A DNA stretch of 28,003 bases from a virus. The notes under the pieces were generated by a model that saw nothing but the letters and a program-made list of their open reading frames with translations, had not been told where the DNA came from and searched no databases. The stretch lies in IMG/VR virus record IMGVR_UViG_3300031539_000241, positions 1 to 28,003 of that record. The stretch is one strand, 5' to 3'. The translations under genes were made by a program, and so were the position numbers. Each line of letters opens with the position of its first letter. Positions within the stretch are counted from its first letter, which is position 1. Positions 6,372 through 11,962 of this stretch are shown piece after piece.

Positions 6372-6662
6372 TTAGCCCGCTGCTGTCAAGCCAGCCTCGG
6401 CCGAATTCGTCTCTTTTTCATGGATTTCTTTTCGCGGTGGCTGCATGAGAAGATCCACCGAGGTATCTAGCGCTTCGGCAATTCGGCCTAAAATCCCCGG
6501 TGCCGAGCCACTTTCGCCGCGGTATACGCGGCCGATAGCAGTCGGGTGGTCTCCGGTTTTCAGTGCAAGTTGCCGTTGCGGTATTTCCCGGTCCCGGAGA
6601 ATACGCTGGAGATTCGCCGCGATATTCTTCACGGCCTGTTCATTGGTGAGCATGGTTGCCAT
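6372..6662 (-). CDS. XRE-family helix-turn-helix repressor-like protein 1
   Basis: 96 residues. An N-terminal HTH of the Cro/cI (XRE) type spans about residues 12-70: IAANLQRILRDREIPQRQLALKTGDHPTAIGRVYRGESGSAPGILGRIAEALDTSVDLLM. A short polar tail follows, with no protease domain. Probably a lysogeny regulator. Either the ATG at 6662 (about 6 bases after a -10 element, so probably leaderless) or the ATG at 6653 (AGGA 9 bases upstream) may be the start. It lies between the attachment site and the integrase. Confidence 0.85.
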   Translation of the reverse strand: MATMLTNEQAVKNIAANLQRILRDREIPQRQLALKTGDHPTAIGRVYRGESGSAPGILGRIAEALDTSVDLLMQPPRKEIHEKETNSAEAGLTAAG

Positions 6663-6667
6663 TCCTA

Positions 6668-6697
6668 TAGTATGGCAGATTTGTTATACTACGTCAA
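6668..6697 (-). promoter_or_regulatory. Promoter with overlapping operator for repressor 1
   Basis: TTGACG (plus positions 6692-6697) lies 17 bases from CATACT (6669-6674), directly before the start codon. A TAGTAT/ATACTA inverted repeat (6668-6673 and 6686-6691, 12-base gap) covers the -10 and spacer, suggesting autorepression. Confidence 0.6.
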
Positions 6698-6782
6698 GGC
6701 AAACCGTCCGAGGTGGTTTGAAGGCCAATACAGCAAAAGCCCCTGGTCCTTGCGGATACCAGCCACCCCAAACGGTTTGCAG

Positions 6783-6843
6783 TGCCGAAGGGGAGACTTG
6801 AACTCCCACCCTCCGAAGAGGACTAGGTCCTGAACCTAGCGCG
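6783..6843 (-). other. attP: attP candidate: 3' fragment of tRNA-Leu(CAG)
   Basis: Read on the minus strand: a complete anticodon arm CTAGG-TTCAGGA-CCTAG (anticodon CAG), a long variable arm CCTC-TTCG-GAGG, the T arm GGGAG-TTCAAGT-CTCCC, the 3' acceptor strand CTTCGGC and discriminator A. No matching 5' half (GCCGAAG and D arm) lies upstream, and no CCA is encoded. A 3' half tRNA beside an integrase is the hallmark of an attachment site. Phage genes lie on both sides and the integrase is on the 3' side, which fits an unintegrated phage. Confidence 0.8.
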
Positions 6844-6860
6844 GGTTTCAGAGCCTGATA

Positions 6861-6887
6861 CGGGCGATAGCCCGGGAAAGAAGGAGA
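6861..6887 (+). promoter_or_regulatory. Start-associated hairpin and RBS, copy 1
   Basis: CGGGC-GATA-GCCCG forms a stem-loop at 6861-6874, followed at once by GGAAAGAAGGAG, the ribosome binding site for the gene at 6894. Confidence 0.65.
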
Positions 6888-6893
6888 AACCAA

Positions 6894-7292
6894 ATGGAAT
6901 CCACAAAGCCGGAACGTCGGGTGATCCCCGATAATTGCCCTAAGATCGTGTGCCTGTGTGGTTCGACACGATTCATGGACATGTTCCACGAGGCCGGCTG
7001 GCGGTTATCGCTCGAAGGGTACATTGTGCTGACAGTCGGTGTTTGCAAACACGCCGAAGACCACGGCGGCGAAGCACTCGGAGCAGACGTAGCTGCCCGG
7101 CTTGATGAGCTACACCTTCACAAGATCGACTTAGCCGATTGGGTCGTTATTTTGAACGTGGACGGCTACATTGGCGAGAGTACCCGTCGCGAACTTGAGT
7201 ACGCACAATCTCTCGGCAAGCATGTGACATTTTTGGAAAACCTCAGGCAAGATAGCCCAGCACGGGCGGGAGAAGATAATGCCAACACGTAG
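6894..7292 (+). CDS. Nucleoside 2-deoxyribosyltransferase-like protein (DUF4406-like)
   Basis: 132 residues. KIVCLCGSTRF (about 17-27) is a P-loop-like first strand and turn typical of the nucleoside deoxyribosyltransferase fold. HKIDLADWVVILNVDGYIGESTRRELEYAQSLGKHVTFLE (76-115) carries the DxADWVV strand and the GES-x3-E segment, where the family has its catalytic glutamate (E95 or E100). Phage members are thought to handle nucleotides or modified bases; the substrate here is unknown. AAGGAG lies 7 bases before the ATG. It is the first of four plus-strand genes and overlaps the next by 14 bases. Confidence 0.75.
   Translation: MESTKPERRVIPDNCPKIVCLCGSTRFMDMFHEAGWRLSLEGYIVLTVGVCKHAEDHGGEALGADVAARLDELHLHKIDLADWVVILNVDGYIGESTRRELEYAQSLGKHVTFLENLRQDSPARAGEDNANT
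7255..7275 (+). promoter_or_regulatory. Start-associated hairpin and RBS, copy 2
   Basis: GCCC (7255-7258), loop AGCAC and GGGC (7264-7267) are followed by GGGAGAAG, the ribosome binding site for the gene at 7279. It lies within the 3' end of the upstream gene. Confidence 0.6.
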
Positions 7293-7749
7293 AACATTTT
7301 TGAAGATCGCGGCTAGCCTGATGGCGCCAATGATCGATGTGCCAATTCGTGCGTTCGTGCCACCGCGTGATCCGTTCGTACACCACGCGATCGGATTAGA
7401 CGGCCTCTACTCGCACGTCGGCATTCTGCCGATTACCAGAGAGCTAAACATTTGCGAAGGGCTGTTGCTGGACATAGGCGATTGGGACGGCACGGGCTAC
7501 CCGTGTCTCGTGCAGAACGCATGTACATTTGGTAAATCTCCGCCGCAAGTTTGGATTTATGATTTTGACTTATGGAATTTTCGCCACGACGATCACCTCG
7601 ACCCGCCCCGCAACGTTTGTCATGGGCATCGGTTTCAGAGCCATTCGGCGGCGCACGCATATCGTCGATTTGGAAAGGGGCTACGGACTGTTGTCATGGC
7701 GGGCCGCGGCCCATTAGCGCGGCAGTTATATGGCGTGAGCTACCCCTAA
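7279..7749 (+). CDS. Unknown protein with Tat-like N-terminus
   Basis: 156 residues. The N-terminus reads PTRRTFLKIAASLMAPM, matching the twin-arginine motif (S/T-R-R-x-F-L-K) plus a short hydrophobic segment, which would direct a folded protein across the inner membrane. The mature part is rich in Trp, His and Asp (LLLDIGDWDGTGYPCLVQ, WIYDFDLWNFRHDDH) and was not recognised. The signal is at the short end for Tat, so export is an inference. Its start overlaps the upstream gene, so it is probably co-translated. Confidence 0.65.
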   Translation: MPTRRTFLKIAASLMAPMIDVPIRAFVPPRDPFVHHAIGLDGLYSHVGILPITRELNICEGLLLDIGDWDGTGYPCLVQNACTFGKSPPQVWIYDFDLWNFRHDDHLDPPRNVCHGHRFQSHSAAHAYRRFGKGLRTVVMAGRGPLARQLYGVSYP

Positions 7750-7763
7750 CCCCCAACCACCAA

Positions 7764-7783
7764 GCCCGGCACGGGCGGGAGAA
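7764..7783 (+). promoter_or_regulatory. Start-associated hairpin and RBS, copy 3
   Basis: GCCC (7764-7767), loop GGCAC and GGGC (7773-7776) precede GGGAGAAG. The hairpin and following bases are nearly identical to copy 2. An ACCCCTAAC tract also lies upstream. Confidence 0.65.
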
Positions 7784-7790
7784 GAAAAAC

Positions 7791-8024
7791 ATGCCTATGA
7801 GATACCCGTGGGATTTACTTCGCTGGCGGTTTGTGGCTGCGTTTCATATTGCCTGGTGGTTTCTGCGGGGAGCGCCAATGAAAGACCAGCCTGCGAAGAG
7901 TCGGTGGGAAAACACAAGATGGGCGTGGCAACTATGGAAAATCGAGATTATGTTTCGGCATGAGAAAGGTAAATACGTGTCGTTTGATAAAGTCATGGAA
8001 GAATTAAGCGCGAGAATTGACTGA
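7791..8024 (+). CDS. Hypothetical 77-residue Trp-rich protein
   Basis: A short protein with eight tryptophans. An N-terminal amphipathic/hydrophobic stretch (RWRFVAAFHIAWWFLRGA, about 11-28) might lie in or on a membrane, followed by a charged helical part. No family was recognised. The ATG at 7791 is preceded by GGGAG at about 9-10 bases and by the copy 3 hairpin. Third gene of the plus-strand block. Confidence 0.6.
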   Translation: MPMRYPWDLLRWRFVAAFHIAWWFLRGAPMKDQPAKSRWENTRWAWQLWKIEIMFRHEKGKYVSFDKVMEELSARID

Positions 8025-8039
8025 ACCCCTAACCACCGG

Positions 8040-8060
8040 GGGCGATAGCCCGGGAAAAGG
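8040..8060 (+). promoter_or_regulatory. Start-associated hairpin and RBS, copy 4
   Basis: GGGC-GATA-GCCC (8040-8051) is followed by GGGAAAAGG before the gene at 8071. The core is the same as copy 1, and an ACCCCTAACC tract lies just upstream as in copy 3. Confidence 0.65.
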
Positions 8061-8070
8061 AAAAAGCAAA

Positions 8071-8355
8071 ATGGCAAACATGAGTGATATGGAAGTCGAG
8101 CCGCCATTTCTTCCGCCCGCCGCCGTGCAGTTTGCGAAAGACATGGCAACCCTAGCGAAGCAGCATGGGATTAGAGAATGTACCACAACGATGTGGTTGG
8201 CGCGTCCAAGCGGTGGCACGTCGAATGTTCAGTTCGACGGCAAGCTGATTATGCATTATTCAGGATTCGATAGGCGAGGACGGCCGTGCGAAAACGTGTA
8301 TATCGAAGCCGACTCAAGATGTCGGATCAATGTCGTCCAAACGCCGGAGTCCTGA
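8071..8355 (+). CDS. Hypothetical 94-residue protein
   Basis: ATG at 8071 with AAGG upstream. The open frame extends back to a TTG at 8017, but that part is the leader hairpin and was not used. The protein has an N-terminal helix (PAAVQFAKDMATLAKQHGI) and a beta-rich C-terminus (MWLARPSG, VQFDGKLIMHYSGFDRRGRPCENVYIEAD). No family was recognised. Last gene of the plus-strand block; convergent with the gene at 8420-8758. Confidence 0.6.
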   Translation: MANMSDMEVEPPFLPPAAVQFAKDMATLAKQHGIRECTTTMWLARPSGGTSNVQFDGKLIMHYSGFDRRGRPCENVYIEADSRCRINVVQTPES

Positions 8356-8375
8356 ATCTCCAACCATGCGTCTCG

Positions 8376-8387
8376 TCTCCTTGTTAG
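8376..8387 (-). promoter_or_regulatory. Shared leader motif CTAACAAGGAGA (copy 3)
   Basis: The same leader as at 3138 and 4782, but here followed only by a 17-codon frame (ATG at 8367, stop at 8314) antisense to the end of the previous gene. This may be a leader left by a deleted gene or a genuine micro-ORF. Confidence 0.5.
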
Positions 8388-8419
8388 GGTTGGGCTTCCC
8401 GGCAGCGCCGGCGGGTGGA

Positions 8420-8758
8420 TTAGTCGGCGGACGGAAACGGCGGGTTGTCCATATCCACGAGTCCACGGCAATCAGGCGCCTCCGCATCATCGCAATGCAG
8501 TAGTTTCATGCGGTCACGCATCTCCGCATCATAATCATCGCGCGGCCTGCCTTTTTCTCGATCGCCGGCTGCGGTCAAGTCGGCTGCCGAGACCTCCCTG
8601 CGACGCAGGCCGACGAGGACAGCCGGCGCCCGGTCTCCCTCGCGGCGGTAAATCGCCCACCAGTCATCTCCGACCGGTTCGGCAATCAGGCCGGGCGTTT
8701 GAACCGCTCGGAAGTCCATCCGAGCCTCGGCTTTGTATATGCTCCATGCTGTCTTCAT
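8420..8758 (-). CDS. Hypothetical 112-residue protein
   Basis: ATG at 8758 with CAGGAG 8 bases upstream. A beta-rich N-terminal half (FRAVQTPGLIAEPVGDDWWAIYRREGDRAPAVLVGL) is followed by a charged helical C-terminus. No family was recognised. It lies downstream of the gene at 8843-9226, separated by a strong hairpin, and converges with the plus-strand block. Confidence 0.6.
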   Translation of the reverse strand: MKTAWSIYKAEARMDFRAVQTPGLIAEPVGDDWWAIYRREGDRAPAVLVGLRRREVSAADLTAAGDREKGRPRDDYDAEMRDRMKLLHCDDAEAPDCRGLVDMDNPPFPSAD

Positions 8759-8808
8759 CGTTCGTCTCCTGAAAAAGGTTTGGGTTGGGTTCTATCGCCT
8801 CATCCCCT

Positions 8809-8829
8809 CGCCCTCCACGGCGGAGGGCG
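8809..8829. other. GC-rich hairpin between two minus-strand genes
   Basis: CGCCCTCC (8809-8816) and GGAGGGCG (8822-8829) form a perfect 8-bp stem with loop ACGGC. No T run follows on either strand, so it is a possible RNA-stability or pause element rather than a clear terminator. Confidence 0.5.
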
Positions 8830-8842
8830 GTGGGGCGGGGCG

Positions 8843-9226
8843 TCAGCCGCGCGGACGAACAATTCTGTTGTTTGCCGTTGCCTCACGATATTCTCTGGTC
8901 GCATCTTCGATGTCGCCGCAAGGATGGCCGCGATGGATGCTCCCGTACGCTTTGATCCCGTAGACTTTGCCGGTGGCTTTTTCGGCCATCATGTGGCCGC
9001 TGCTGCCGCAATCTAGGCAGATATACTTGCGTCGGCCGCTGGCGTGCTTTGCATAGTCCCGGTCGTAGTCCAAGTTGGGATAATGTTGCTCGAAGTGGTC
9101 CCGACCGTTTTCGTGCCAGGCTGTCAGAAAGGCGATGATCCGGGTGTCGGTCGGGCCGGTGAGTGGTTGGTAGGTAGTTGCGGTTGCCATCGTTTTTCCC
9201 TTTGCGTTTGTGGTTTCGTGTTTCAT
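8843..9226 (-). CDS. Hypothetical protein with CxxC zinc-finger-like motif
   Basis: 127 residues from the ATG at 9226 (GAGGGG just upstream; an internal ATG at 9190 is an alternative). The centre has YICLDCGSSGHMM, with a later H and C in HRGHPCGD, a possible zinc site. No family was recognised. It is driven by a strong promoter with an operator in its spacer, back-to-tail with the repressor-like gene at 9316-9540, so it is probably an early regulated gene. Confidence 0.65.
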   Translation of the reverse strand: MKHETTNAKGKTMATATTYQPLTGPTDTRIIAFLTAWHENGRDHFEQHYPNLDYDRDYAKHASGRRKYICLDCGSSGHMMAEKATGKVYGIKAYGSIHRGHPCGDIEDATREYREATANNRIVRPRG

Positions 9227-9248
9227 TTCTTTCCCCTCGTCTAACTGT

Positions 9249-9277
9249 ATTCTATCCGAAGCATCGGATAACGTCAA
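9249..9277 (-). promoter_or_regulatory. Promoter with operator palindrome in spacer
   Basis: TTGACG (9272-9277) and TAGAAT (9249-9254) are 17 bases apart. The spacer and -10 carry TATCCGA-AGCA-TCGGATA (9253-9270), a perfect 7-bp-arm palindrome, as expected for a repressor-controlled early promoter serving the gene at 8843-9226. Confidence 0.75.
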
Positions 9278-9294
9278 TGGCAATGGGGCCAAAA

Positions 9295-9310
9295 TTCGGA
9301 AAATTCCGAA
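9295..9310. promoter_or_regulatory. Second palindrome, possible operator
   Basis: TTCGGAA-AA-TTCCGAA, 7-bp arms, lies 24 bases from the first operator. It also contains TCGGA/TCCGA half-sites, but in the opposite orientation. It sits just past the stop of the repressor-like gene. Confidence 0.55.
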
Positions 9311-9315
9311 AGTAA

Positions 9316-9540
9316 TTATCTTTTGGGGGGGGAGTACGGCAAAAGCAGAGCGGAAACGCTGATATCCAGTGCTCCGGCAATCGCCGTCAGCGTATCCAGC
9401 AGGGGGCTGTAGTGCCCGTTTTCGAGGTCACAGACGGTCTGCTGCCGCTTTCCTGCCATATCCGCAACGGCCTGCTGAGAGAGGCCCAGTTCGAGCCGGC
9501 GGGCCCGGACGCTAGCACCGATGGTGTGTGACTTGCTCAT
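9316..9540 (-). CDS. XRE-family helix-turn-helix repressor-like protein 2
   Basis: 74 residues, essentially only an HTH domain: GASVRARRLELGLSQQAVADMAGKRQQTVCDLENGHYSPLLDTLTAIAGALDISVSALL. The recognition-helix region is KRQQTVCDLENG. Cro/cI-size regulator with no dimerisation or cleavage domain. The ATG at 9540 lies only 6 bases after the -10 box, so the message is probably leaderless, as for lambda cI. The two TCGGA palindromes next to it are candidate operators. Confidence 0.88.
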   Translation of the reverse strand: MSKSHTIGASVRARRLELGLSQQAVADMAGKRQQTVCDLENGHYSPLLDTLTAIAGALDISVSALLLPYSPPKR

Positions 9541-9546
9541 AATTAG

Positions 9547-9575
9547 GTTATACGATATTTCGGCTAGCGTGTCAA
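9547..9575 (-). promoter_or_regulatory. Strong promoter for repressor 2, leaderless message
   Basis: Consensus TTGACA (9570-9575), a 17-base spacer and TATAAC (9547-9552), then 6 bases to the ATG. The expected +1 falls at or next to the start codon, and no Shine-Dalgarno sequence can fit. Confidence 0.8.
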
Positions 9576-9665
9576 GGGCCGATTGACACGGCGGGGTTGT
9601 TTTTTGGAACTGTTGACAGCCACCGGCCCCGCGTGGTAAGTTGGAGGGATGTAGGGAGAATTGTC

Positions 9666-10094
9666 ATGGCTACGTTTCTCTGCGATCACTGTGGGCACCA
9701 GCGGCTGACACGCGACACCAACGTCGGCCGGCTGGCAAAATGCCCGGAATGCAATCACCGCTCGCGGATCAACGGCACGCCGCCGCCGGTGAGTCCCGTT
9801 CGAACGGAATCCATCCCGTTTGTAGAGCCTGAGCCGGACTGGCCGGTCGGACCCGGGAGCCCGGAACAACTGCCGAGGTGTGCCATCATCCTAATGCTCA
9901 TCACCTGGATTTCGGTGGGGCTGGCCGCATTGCTGAGCCTGATGTATTTCGTGTGGATATGGTCACGCGTCGAAGATGGTCTACAAGGAGCGGCAGTAGG
10001 GGCCGCATTCGTCGTCATGGCCGCGCCGCTCGCCGTCGGTTACGTGCTGGCCCGGTGTATCGAGAAGGCCGTCAAGATATTCGTGCGCCGCTGA
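9666..10094 (+). CDS. Zinc-ribbon protein with two membrane helices
   Basis: 142 residues. ATG at 9666 with AGGGAGA upstream. An N-terminal zinc ribbon (CDHCGH ... LAKCPECNH, residues 6-30), a Pro/Glu-rich linker, then two hydrophobic helices (CAIILMLITWISVGLAALLSLMYFVW and GAAVGAAFVVMAAPLAVGYVLA). Membrane proteins with this ribbon are common in Planctomycetes; the function here is unknown. It is on the plus strand, divergent from repressor 2 and convergent with the late operon. A candidate -35 TTGACA lies near 9612, but the -10 is weak. Possible lysogenic accessory gene. Confidence 0.7.
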   Translation: MATFLCDHCGHQRLTRDTNVGRLAKCPECNHRSRINGTPPPVSPVRTESIPFVEPEPDWPVGPGSPEQLPRCAIILMLITWISVGLAALLSLMYFVWIWSRVEDGLQGAAVGAAFVVMAAPLAVGYVLARCIEKAVKIFVRR

Positions 10095-10097
10095 GCA

Positions 10098-10529
10098 TCA
10101 CGGCCAGTGCCCCTTCGGGCACACTTCCGTGGCCATGGCCGCTTTGTCGCTGATTGGCAACAGCGACTTCTTCACGGTGCAGCCACAGACTTTGCAGATT
10201 TGGTTTTCGTGGTCGAACAGTTTGCTTGGGCAGGCGTGGCATATCAGGTAAAGGACTTCTCGTTCTTCTCGGGTCCGCGTTGGGCATCCTGCTTTGCACC
10301 ACTTGGCGATAGCCGCGGCCCAGTGGGCGGCGAGTTGCGGGTAGCCGAACTGCGTCTTCTGGGCCAAGATGGCTTCCGCCCTGGCTCGGAGATCTGCATG
10401 GGCGGGCGGCAACGAAGCGACGGCAGCCTGGAGTTGAATCGTGACTTCTTGACTTACGGTCTGCCTTCGCTTGGCTCTTTTAAGAAGCCGTGCTTGCCGT
10501 CGTTCTTCGCGGCCTTCCCATGTACCCAT
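10098..10529 (-). CDS. Hypothetical protein with C-terminal Cys motif (CPKGHWP)
   Basis: 143 residues from the ATG at 10529, whose start follows the upstream stop by 5 bases. Basic N-terminus (GREERRQARLLKRAKRRQ), a helical middle, then a Cys-rich C-terminus: CHAC, CKVCGC and terminal CPKGHWP. Short proteins ending in CPxGxW after a CxVCGC finger are frequent at the tail end of phage structural operons; their role is not known to me. Last gene of the late operon, 3 bp from the convergent gene at 10094. Confidence 0.65.
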   Translation of the reverse strand: MGTWEGREERRQARLLKRAKRRQTVSQEVTIQLQAAVASLPPAHADLRARAEAILAQKTQFGYPQLAAHWAAAIAKWCKAGCPTRTREEREVLYLICHACPSKLFDHENQICKVCGCTVKKSLLPISDKAAMATEVCPKGHWP

Positions 10530-10534
10530 TGTAA

Positions 10535-11179
10535 TTATCTCGGATCTGGCGGGCTCTTGATGTCGATGTCGGGCGAATCGCTCCATAGCCCCCAGTTCGC
10601 ACAGAACATGGAGAAACCTCCCATGGTGTGTTCCTGTGTCCAGTTCACATCTATGTTCATGCAATCCAATTCCCCGTCTCCATTTAGTTCGCCCAGCGGT
10701 TCCGAAAACTTTGCGTGAAAGCCGCTGTCATCCCACGTTCCACACGTGCCAATCGTCAAAATTCCCCAGCCGGAGGGATCTAGAATTCTGAGGTCGAGAA
10801 AATAATTGTCGTAGTTCGGCCCGCAAACCACCGGAAACGGCTGAGTATGTACAATCCCAAAACCATCGTCGCAAGGATCTTTTGTTGATGCCCGATACCT
10901 ACAGCCGTAGCCCTCTGTGGGAAGCTGCTTGAGTTGCCACCAGGTCTCATTCCAGTCATCGTTGGTGTCTGGTCCGGTATATGGAGGATAGTGGGGTTCG
11001 TAGCTCGTAATCCCATGAAATCGCACGTACATGAATTTGGGGGTATTGCCCCCGATACAAGGCGCGCACGGGAGTGGGCAACAGCACGCATTGGGATAAC
11101 CGCCGGCGAACCGCAAGAGCGGAGGCACGTACAAGCTGGAGGCCAGTTTCTGCCAAGGGTCTTTTCTGCGTCGGATCAT
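10535..11179 (-). CDS. Cys-rich putative tail-tip protein
   Basis: 214 residues. The ATG at 11179 overlaps the upstream TGA (ATGA), with AGGTGG upstream. Residues about 20-45 hold a cluster CCCPLPCAPC. The rest is beta-rich with many Trp and Tyr (YVRFHGITSYEPHYPPY, WNETWWQLKQLP, FMFC-like strands). No family was recognised. Position after the tape measure and tail genes suggests a tail-tip or fibre component. High cysteine content is unusual for a virion protein and might bind metal or form disulfides. Confidence 0.65.
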   Translation of the reverse strand: MIRRRKDPWQKLASSLYVPPLLRFAGGYPNACCCPLPCAPCIGGNTPKFMYVRFHGITSYEPHYPPYTGPDTNDDWNETWWQLKQLPTEGYGCRYRASTKDPCDDGFGIVHTQPFPVVCGPNYDNYFLDLRILDPSGWGILTIGTCGTWDDSGFHAKFSEPLGELNGDGELDCMNIDVNWTQEHTMGGFSMFCANWGLWSDSPDIDIKSPPDPR

Positions 11180-11958
11180 GGGCAATCCACCTGTGTAATT
11201 TCCCACTGATCCTCTTCCTCGCAGTAGACCGCCTCTGCACGCGCGTCTTCTTCAAACACAAAACCATGTGGGTTTACGACGGTGATGGTGTCGCTGGCGC
11301 TGTCCGTCGGGTTCTTGCCGTAGATAGCAACCACGTTGTCAACGTAAATGGTTGCTGCGTCAGAATCTACCGTAGTCAGTCCGTGGATCATTCGCACACC
11401 GGTTCCCCCGCCACCCAGCCTGACAACAGCCCACGTGTCGTCAGTCCATAGGATTTGTGCTGCGCCGCCGGCGGCACTTGCGAGTTGATCGGTTTCTCCG
11501 TCGTCGATGTCTGCGTATTTGTGATCAGCATCACCGATCGAAACACGGGCCGGGCAAACGCCGTCGATGTACGCCCGCCCGATGCCGCCGGCTACTATCG
11601 GTTCCGCCAAGATCACGAATTTGCCGATGTGGTCCGGCTCGATCGGCGTAACGCAATCCAACACAACGCGGTTCTTGAATTCATCCAGGGCATCGTCCGG
11701 GCTGAACAGCGGGCCGTCGATGCCGAGCACGTCGAAGCGGTTACAGTCTTGGGGCGTCGGAACTTCGTCAACGTCAACTGTGCTGGAATTCTTTACCCAG
11801 ATGATGCCGGTCTGCTTGGTGTGGCGGATCAGGTCGGCGCCGGTGTAGTGCGTTTCTTTTCGCCACCAACGCAACATATCAAGCATCTGGTTCCAGGCCG
11901 TGATACTGAACCTGGTGACCGATGCGCCGGGCGATAGTTTTTCAAACGGATTGGGCAT
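11176..11958 (-). CDS. Putative minor tail protein
   Basis: 260 residues. The ATG at 11958 has GGGAG 8-9 bases upstream and overlaps the preceding stop; a TTG at 11973 was rejected. The N-terminus (FEKLSPGASVTRFSITAWNQMLDMLRWWRKE) has a helix seen in tail proteins of similar operons. The rest is beta-rich with a Gly run (VRLGGGGTGV). No enzymatic motif is seen. The tail assignment comes from the order TMP, 11963, 11176, 10535. Confidence 0.6.
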   Translation of the reverse strand: MPNPFEKLSPGASVTRFSITAWNQMLDMLRWWRKETHYTGADLIRHTKQTGIIWVKNSSTVDVDEVPTPQDCNRFDVLGIDGPLFSPDDALDEFKNRVVLDCVTPIEPDHIGKFVILAEPIVAGGIGRAYIDGVCPARVSIGDADHKYADIDDGETDQLASAAGGAAQILWTDDTWAVVRLGGGGTGVRMIHGLTTVDSDAATIYVDNVVAIYGKNPTDSASDTITVVNPHGFVFEEDARAEAVYCEEEDQWEITQVDCP

Positions 11959-11962
11959 TCCA

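Noticed and set aside
6783-6893. Complete tRNA-Leu gene
   Set aside because: No 5' acceptor strand or D arm lies upstream of the anticodon arm; the sequence there is the leader of the plus-strand gene. Only the 3' half is present.
10103-10118. GTGCCC/GGGCAC hairpin as terminator between convergent genes
   Set aside because: It lies within the last codons of the minus-strand gene (CPKGHWP) and has no T run on either strand.
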